Position numbers and translations under genes: made by a program. Source: an uncultured Prevotella sp. (GTDB taxonomy: Bacteria; Bacteroidota; Bacteroidia; Bacteroidales; Bacteroidaceae). Taken from it: DNA of 46,802 nt. The notes beneath the pieces are model-generated. The model did not search any database and had not been told where the DNA came from. It worked only from the letters and a program-made list of their open reading frames with translations. The stretch lies in assembly GCA_900320905.1 (NCBI GenBank), contig ONTZ01000022.1, positions 1-46,802 on the forward strand, read 5' to 3'. Shown in pieces: positions 41,368 through 46,802 of this stretch (positions are counted from its first letter, which is position 1; each line of letters opens with the position of its first letter).

Positions 41368-42495
41368 ATGTACGAACAACAGCAAGTTTATTCAAACACA
41401 TTATACATAATGGTCTATGGAGGGTCAATGATATTTGCGCTCATTGCCTGCATCTATCTGTTGTTCCGTCGTAGCAATGCAATTGCGCCAGAAGTTGCGC
41501 CTCCTCTGCGGCTGCGTCGCTGGGTTGCTGCTTTCTTTGCGGTTATGGTGATGAGCCATTTATCGTGGTTCGTGTTAGTCAGGTACAGCCGCCTCTTTGG
41601 CGATCCTTTGATAAATCTCGTCGTGGCTGCAGCGCTCGACTGCGTGGTACTGATACCTCTTATAATGGGTATGCTGCTCAACATGTTGCAAGACCGCCGT
41701 CGCCCGCTCTGGCCCTTCATCTTAGCCTCGTTGCCTGTTGTAGCCTTATTTGCAGCGATTATTTATCGTCATGACACAACCCTGGTATCTTGGGTGCAAG
41801 GCTATTTCATGGTGATGACCATTATTATTATCATATATATGGCGTATGCGGTTAGACAGTATAGTCTATGGCTTCGCAACAACTATGCCGACTTGGAGCA
41901 CAAGGAGGTGTGGCAGAGTTTTATGGTGATGGTTATCTGTCTGCTGATTCTTAGTTTTTACATCTACTCTAGTAGCGGCATGACTTACGAGTATACCCTA
42001 CAGGTGTTTGATTATCTGTTTGTCGTCATTCTGCTATGGCGAGTAGAAACGTTGCAGACGTTGGAAAACAATGATGACAATGATGACATCACTCAGACGA
42101 CGGACGTGGAGATGGTGGCGGCTTTACACACCGGTGCGCCACAGACAACGATTCCTGGTAACATCGGATTGTTGCTGGAGCAGTATTGCGAAGGTGGACA
42201 ACTCTACTTGCGACAAGACATCACGCTCAGCGAACTCAGCAAGGCTATCGGTACCAACCGCTATTATCTCAGTCTGTATTTTACACGACAGAATACCACC
42301 TACAATGCCTATATCAATGGCCTGCGCATCCAGCACTTCGTGCGTCTCTATCAAGAGGCTGTCGCTACCAATCGCCCTTTCACTGCCCAGCAACTGGCTC
42401 AGGAGAGCGGTTTCAGGAGTTACAGCACTTTTGCAACAGCCTTCAAGCAGCGCATGGGGAAGACGGTCACGATATGGATGCGCTGGAACAGTTAG
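41368..42495 (+). CDS. Membrane-anchored AraC-family regulator
   Basis: 375 residues. The first 230 residues contain six or seven hydrophobic segments (from LYIMVYGGSMIFALIACIYLL to FDYLFVVILLWRVETL), then a Asp/Asn-rich hinge, and a C-terminal AraC/XylS double HTH (about 265-375): ITLSELSKAIGTNRYYLSLYFTRQNTTYNAYINGLRIQHFVRLYQE and FTAQQLAQESGFRSYSTFATAFKQRMGKTV. Membrane AraC proteins of this kind are common in Prevotella and read signals at the inner membrane. The neighbouring large lipoprotein and GH30 gene are possible targets, but nothing in the sequence proves it. Confidence 0.87.
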   Translation: MYEQQQVYSNTLYIMVYGGSMIFALIACIYLLFRRSNAIAPEVAPPLRLRRWVAAFFAVMVMSHLSWFVLVRYSRLFGDPLINLVVAAALDCVVLIPLIMGMLLNMLQDRRRPLWPFILASLPVVALFAAIIYRHDTTLVSWVQGYFMVMTIIIIIYMAYAVRQYSLWLRNNYADLEHKEVWQSFMVMVICLLILSFYIYSSSGMTYEYTLQVFDYLFVVILLWRVETLQTLENNDDNDDITQTTDVEMVAALHTGAPQTTIPGNIGLLLEQYCEGGQLYLRQDITLSELSKAIGTNRYYLSLYFTRQNTTYNAYINGLRIQHFVRLYQEAVATNRPFTAQQLAQESGFRSYSTFATAFKQRMGKTVTIWMRWNS

Positions 42496-42525
42496 TTTGT
42501 AGGCGGTACATTCCAGGATGGCGTC

Positions 42526-45051
42526 TTAATTGTTAAGATATAATTCTGCTATCTGGAATACAGTACCATAGCCATAGTTCACCTCAAATCTGAAGTACTT
42601 GGCATTCTTCAGTTTTGTACCGTTCAACTCGAAGGTCTTCATCTTGTTGCTCCTTGCAGGCAATCCATCTTCGTAGTTTCTGCGGAAATCCTTATCGTCC
42701 ATCAGAGTCCATTCGTCTTCCGGTTTTTGTTTGCCGTAGAGTCTCCAGTACGACGGATTACGCGACGGATATTCAGCAGCATCATCGGCTGTAACCAAAC
42801 TGTAACTTCCTATCGTAATAGGTATAGTGCTATGGAACTCAATATAGGGCACGTTATCACCGTTAAACGTGTTCTGGTTGATAGCCATCCACTTGGTTTT
42901 TCTGCTGTCGTCAATCAGGTTGGCAAATCCAAACTCATCAGTCCCCGTACCTCTGTCGGCAATCAGTTTGAATTCCGGAACTTCAATCGTATAGTCTTTC
43001 TTATGGCGCAGGTTTTCATTATCACACCGCCAGTGGATAGAAAATGCCTTGATACCATAGTTTTGCGCCAGTTCTTGTAGAATATCCTTCTGCTTATCAA
43101 AAGCGTTAGTGGCATTCTCTATGATGGCGTTGATAACCTGTACGCTGGTCTCTGTTTTGTCGGCCACGGTAAATACACTGCGATAAATATCAGGATACTT
43201 TCCGGTGAAGTAATTCTCCAGTTCCTTCAGGGCTGTCTTATCAGGTCTGTCCTCCCACTCGTCCACGGTTATACTCATACGCCATGTCTGCAGGAATCGG
43301 TTAGGCTGCAGGAACTCGTGTTTGAAGTTGCTCTGCGTGTAAGTGTTGGTGTACTCATATTTGCGAGCATACTCACCGTTCTCCTTGATAGTCTTTGACT
43401 GTAGCAGTACTGCCGTCTGCGGATACGATGTGATGTTCAGCGTATATGTGCCTGTGGGGTTAGCCACAGACCAGCAGATCTCGTTGGTCAGGTCTGCGTC
43501 GCTCACCAAAATAGCAGGTGCTATGTCATGCTTGTAGTGATAGGCATCGCTGCCCGTCTCTCTTCTGCCTTTTGGCAGATTGCCCTTATAGGTCCAAGTT
43601 ACTTTGTTTCCATCGCGGTTCTTGTGTACCTCAAGGTCTTTATGGGCTCTTGAGTTGTTCATGGAGAACGATGATCCATTAGTCTTACCATCAGTCTTGC
43701 TGATACCACTCGTTATACTGCCCAATGGTCCGTTGCCGTTATATCCAGCGTTACTGCTCCAGGAGTAACCTATGCTGGAACTGGAACTTTCCGAATAACC
43801 TACGTTTATCGAGATGGTGGTACTTTGGTTTTCGGTTGCAGGCGTTGCTGCTTCCAGTTGGATATTGTCGTTGTTGTTGCCTGTCAATTCCATCGACGTT
43901 TCATAGTTCGAGAGGAACGAGCCATAGTACAATGGGTAGTCACCAAAACCGTTGCACTTTGTCCATTTGTCTTCTTCACGGGGGATGAACAACTGTTCAT
44001 AGCCTCTGTCACCCATGCTTACAGTCACATTCTGCTTGATATAGTAGTAATCCTTGTTCGAGTCGATGTCGTGTACTCCCCACGACCTGACGGTCATCTG
44101 CACACGGTCGGCACTTCTCACCAGTTCGTGCTCAGTATTGATTGTCAAGATGTTCCCATTAAAAGTAAAGGTCTCGCTGGCATCCATTAGTGTGTTGATA
44201 GCATCACCGACATCAGCACGGGTGGTCAACGAGTGCAACCTGGCCTCAGCCTTTGCCTCTCTTCGGTTCTTGTCTATCTCATTAAGCCAGCATGCCACAC
44301 CATTGGCCAATATGCTTGCATCCCTGCTATCGCGTTCAAACGTCTGCTTCATCAGAAAAGATTCCAGTAATTGCCCCTTATCATCTTCAGAGCGTAGTTC
44401 TGCGGTTTCCTCAGTTTTGAATGGTTCCATATAGAAATACTCGTTCATACCCAGAATGATCATCTCGGCAATTACCTCGTTATCATCTTTTATACCAGCC
44501 CTCCTGGCCAAACGACGCATATTATTCAGGCGCGTTTCAGCACGTTCCTTTATGGCAGAGTGTTCTCTTGCCTCCTGGATCTGTTCATCTGTCAGATTAA
44601 AGTTCTCGCCAATTTCGGCCAGTTGATAATCGATAACACCCATTACAAAGACGGCGGTGACAACAAAGATATCTTTAATGCTGGGACGTTCTATCGCCAG
44701 CAGACCGCCGTTCATCATCATCCTGGTAAGACAACGGACATTCTCAACATCATTTGCGAACGGGAGTACTTCATCGCTCTTTAACAAAATCATTTTCGAT
44801 CCTTCCTGGTAACCTTGATATTTAGTTTCCAAACGATTGAGCAGGGCCTTTCCTGTTGAATTCTCATCAAACTGGCCGTAAACCGCTGTTGGCAGATTGG
44901 GCACAGTCACCATCTCTGGATCCTTCTCAATATTGTCATCAGGCGCTTCTGTGTCATAGAAGATACTCTGCATATCAATACTATTGTCATCCTGTGAGCA
45001 CGACACCATTATCATGGCGACTAACATACATAATAAGCCCAATTTTTTCAT
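42526..45051 (-). CDS. Large lipoprotein with possible leukocidin-like beta-pore segment and discoidin-like C-terminus
   Basis: 841 residues from the ATG at 45051 (signal peptide MKKLGLLCMLVAMIMVSC, lipobox Cys18). Residues to about 300 are helical. About 320-350 shows strands with RSWGVHDIDSNKDYYYIKQNV. About 411-466 is a Ser/Gly/Asn stretch of alternating residues (ISINVGYSESSSSSIGYSW, then GPLGSITSGISKTDG), like the pre-stem hairpin of leukocidin/VCC-type pore formers. Later FLQPNRFLQTWRMSITVDEW and FSIHWRCDNEN also fit strands of that fold. The last ~140 residues resemble an F5/8 type C (discoidin) sugar-binding domain (WRLYGKQKPEDEWTLMDD, YFRFEVNYGYG). Pore formation is inference. Convergent with the AraC gene. 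Confidence 0.55.
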   Translation of the reverse strand: MKKLGLLCMLVAMIMVSCSQDDNSIDMQSIFYDTEAPDDNIEKDPEMVTVPNLPTAVYGQFDENSTGKALLNRLETKYQGYQEGSKMILLKSDEVLPFANDVENVRCLTRMMMNGGLLAIERPSIKDIFVVTAVFVMGVIDYQLAEIGENFNLTDEQIQEAREHSAIKERAETRLNNMRRLARRAGIKDDNEVIAEMIILGMNEYFYMEPFKTEETAELRSEDDKGQLLESFLMKQTFERDSRDASILANGVACWLNEIDKNRREAKAEARLHSLTTRADVGDAINTLMDASETFTFNGNILTINTEHELVRSADRVQMTVRSWGVHDIDSNKDYYYIKQNVTVSMGDRGYEQLFIPREEDKWTKCNGFGDYPLYYGSFLSNYETSMELTGNNNDNIQLEAATPATENQSTTISINVGYSESSSSSIGYSWSSNAGYNGNGPLGSITSGISKTDGKTNGSSFSMNNSRAHKDLEVHKNRDGNKVTWTYKGNLPKGRRETGSDAYHYKHDIAPAILVSDADLTNEICWSVANPTGTYTLNITSYPQTAVLLQSKTIKENGEYARKYEYTNTYTQSNFKHEFLQPNRFLQTWRMSITVDEWEDRPDKTALKELENYFTGKYPDIYRSVFTVADKTETSVQVINAIIENATNAFDKQKDILQELAQNYGIKAFSIHWRCDNENLRHKKDYTIEVPEFKLIADRGTGTDEFGFANLIDDSRKTKWMAINQNTFNGDNVPYIEFHSTIPITIGSYSLVTADDAAEYPSRNPSYWRLYGKQKPEDEWTLMDDKDFRRNYEDGLPARSNKMKTFELNGTKLKNAKYFRFEVNYGYGTVFQIAELYLNN

Positions 45052-45164
45052 ATCGTTGATATTGTTAGTTGTTACTATGGTGCAAATATACAATTATTTA
45101 TGTAAATGTCTTTTCTGTCATTATTAAATAATGTTAACGTCAGGTAAAATATCATTTTTATTGC

Positions 45165-45172
45165 TATATTTG
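45165..45172 (+). promoter_or_regulatory. -7 element of the GH30 gene
   Basis: TATATTTG at 45165-45172; no good TTTG at -33. The divergent lipoprotein gene has its own TATATTTG (minus strand, about 45083-45090). Confidence 0.45.
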
Positions 45173-45213
45173 CACTACAAAATGTGTTTTGTGAGGATGA
45201 AATTGCTAAGTTA

Positions 45214-46668
45214 ATGAAAAAGTATTATTTGATGATGGCTTGTCTTTGTCTGGCTACAGCCGCACAAGCCCAGGCCAAAGTGGTGGGTGACACCATTCGC
45301 TATGAGGTCAACGCCCAAGAGGTGCGCCAGCATTTCGAGGGCTGGGGTGTGTCACTGTGCTGGTGGGCTGGTCAGTGTGGAAAGTGGTCAGATGAGAAGA
45401 TTGACGAGATTGTCACGTGGCTTGTCAGTCCAGAGGGACTTAATTACAATATCTTCCGTTATAATATAGGTGGTGGCGACGATCCTCAGAACCGTCATTG
45501 TGAGCCCCATCATATGGGACGGGGCAAGGGTTTGCGTGCCGAGATGGAAGGATTCAAGGATTCTATCGGTGACAGATATCATTGGGAGCGTGATGCCGCC
45601 CAGCGTAAGATCATGCTAAAGATTAAGGAGAAACGCCCTGATGCCGTGTTCGAGGCATTCAGCAATTCCTGTCCTTACTATATGACCTATAGCGGTTGCG
45701 TGGCAGGTCATCAGGATGGTGGCAAGGACAATTTGCGACCAGAGTATTACGAGGCGTTTGCCCATTATCTTGTGGATGTCTGCAAACACTACAAGGATGA
45801 ATACGGTATTGAGTTTAAAACCCTTGCACCTTTCAATGAGTCGGCAAGCAACTACTGGCACGCCAATGGCTCTCAGGAAGGATGTCATTTCGACTATGAA
45901 TCGCAGGTCAGGTTTATCCGTGTGCTAGAGCCCATCCTGCGTGCATCAGGACTCAGCACAGTTATTTCTGCTGCCGACGAGACCAGCGTCGGGCATGCGA
46001 TAGACGGTCTGAAATATTATGTTTCAACAGGAGCCGACAGGTGCATAGGACAATGGAATACCCACACCTACGGCGGCAGCATCTTAGAGAAAGGACGCTA
46101 TGGCGCATTGGCCCGAGCAACAGGCAAGCACCTGTGGATGAGTGAGACAGGTGCCGGTGGCAATGGTATCGCTGGCAACCTGAAATTGGCTCAAAGACTG
46201 ATAGACGATATGCGCTATATCCAGCCCGAGGCATGGATTGACTGGCAGTATATGGAAGAGGCCAATGATCAGTGGTGTACCATCCGTGGCAGTTTTGCTG
46301 GTCAGACTTACGAAAAGGTGAAGAATTACTACGTTCGGCAGCAGTGTTCGCGATTCATCAAGCAGGGCTATGACATCATCACTACGGTTAATAATCAATC
46401 GCTTGCTGCCCTCAGTGCCAATCGAGACACGCTTGTCATAGTCGCACTCAATGAAGGTATTGCTGCTAAGACGCATGTCATCAACCTGTCTCAGTTCTCC
46501 CAGATGCCAGTAGGTAACAATATCCGCGCTTATCGCACCTCAGCAGAAGAGAATCTCTCGGATGCCTCGCATAGTGTCAGTCTCGACGGCAAAACCCTCA
46601 TCATGGATCTGCCCGCTCAAAGCATCACAACATTGGTCGTAAATCTCAGGCATAAAAATACGACATGA
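45214..46668 (+). CDS. GH30-family glycoside hydrolase, secreted
   Basis: 484 residues from the ATG at 45214 (signal peptide MKKYYLMMACLCLATAAQAQ); the frame extends to 45184 with no signal. A (beta/alpha)8 barrel followed by a beta-sandwich in the last ~100 residues, as in GH30. HFEGWGVSLCWWAG at residue 40 is the family start; the acid/base is Glu209 in LAPFNES and the nucleophile Glu311 in WMSETG. The Cys/Trp-rich N-terminal region and NYNIFRYNIGGGDD suggest the endo-beta-1,6-galactanase or related branch rather than glucocerebrosidase, though the exact sugar is uncertain. It probably degrades plant or fungal glycans in the periplasm or outside. No susC/susD genes are visible beside it in the window. 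Confidence 0.88.
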   Translation: MKKYYLMMACLCLATAAQAQAKVVGDTIRYEVNAQEVRQHFEGWGVSLCWWAGQCGKWSDEKIDEIVTWLVSPEGLNYNIFRYNIGGGDDPQNRHCEPHHMGRGKGLRAEMEGFKDSIGDRYHWERDAAQRKIMLKIKEKRPDAVFEAFSNSCPYYMTYSGCVAGHQDGGKDNLRPEYYEAFAHYLVDVCKHYKDEYGIEFKTLAPFNESASNYWHANGSQEGCHFDYESQVRFIRVLEPILRASGLSTVISAADETSVGHAIDGLKYYVSTGADRCIGQWNTHTYGGSILEKGRYGALARATGKHLWMSETGAGGNGIAGNLKLAQRLIDDMRYIQPEAWIDWQYMEEANDQWCTIRGSFAGQTYEKVKNYYVRQQCSRFIKQGYDIITTVNNQSLAALSANRDTLVIVALNEGIAAKTHVINLSQFSQMPVGNNIRAYRTSAEENLSDASHSVSLDGKTLIMDLPAQSITTLVVNLRHKNTT

Positions 46669-46717
46669 GCATTAACCTCAGTGATGATGGACACTTTTAC
46701 GGGAAATTATTGCTGTC

Positions 46718-46734
46718 CGATAAAAATCGGAATT
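46718..46734 (+). terminator. Weak hairpin after the GH30 gene
   Basis: TCCGAT-AAAA-ATCGGA, 50 bases after the stop, followed by AT-rich sequence. The remaining 46735-46802 shows no gene. Confidence 0.35.
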
Positions 46735-46802
46735 GATTAATATTCGCTTGAAACCGCCTTTAAACAGGCAGATTTAATTCTCATCTCAAAAAGTAACCCC
46801 TC

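Overview
The window is chromosomal DNA of a Bacteroidota, most likely a Prevotella/Segatella-type member of the Bacteroidales. The evidence is: repeated Bacteroidota-type promoters (TTTG, 19-20 nt, TAnnTTTG) with weak Shine-Dalgarno sites, many lipoproteins with Bacteroidales-style signal sequences, a three-subunit cytochrome-b succinate dehydrogenase/fumarate reductase operon, TPR-HTH membrane regulators, a GH30 hydrolase and C-terminal OMP barrels. Two parS-like sites beside mnmG suggest the replication-origin half of the chromosome. I saw no tRNA, rRNA or CRISPR array.

Layout. 1-4.5 kb: the end of an outer-membrane barrel gene, a secreted protein and TPR membrane regulator pair, and a GT-C type membrane protein. 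4.5-7.1 kb: an ECF sigma factor fused through one membrane helix and a linker to an outer-membrane beta-barrel. An exactly spaced promoter-like motif lies before it and again before the lipoprotein gene behind it, which suggests autoregulation and a target gene. 7.1-9.0 kb: a three-gene hipB-hipS-hipT kinase toxin-antitoxin module with two operators, flanked by imperfect direct repeats. 9.0-10.0 kb: a tandem array of 42/43-bp palindromic units. 10.0-12.4 kb: a zinc-ribbon/TM/SH3 protein, a structured RNA candidate and a DUF2442 gene.

12.5-36.9 kb is mostly housekeeping: lgt, ychF, a DUF2807 lipoprotein, polA, a polyprenyl diphosphate synthase, a dtd/mazG-like/deoC cluster, uvrC, apt, mnmG, a PIF1-like helicase, the AmmeMemoRadiSam pair, a LUD protein, an ECF sigma with a membrane partner, and the sdh/frd CAB operon. 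Between dtd and uvrC sits a MITE-like element with 32-bp perfect inverted repeats.

36.9-46.8 kb is accessory: a DUF4160-DUF2442 pair followed by a second copy of the structured RNA candidate, a small lipoprotein, a DUF1643 protein, a truncated REP-associated (RAYT) transposase close to a second 43-bp palindromic array, an EamA transporter, a membrane AraC regulator, a large lipoprotein with a possible beta-pore-forming segment, and a GH30 glycoside hydrolase.

The strongest candidates for something undescribed are (1) the sigma-TM-barrel one-protein signalling device with its duplicated promoter, (2) the ~220-nt RNA element found twice, both times just downstream of a DUF2442 gene, with compensatory stem changes and a competing terminator, and (3) the palindromic 42/43-bp arrays, one of them beside a RAYT gene.
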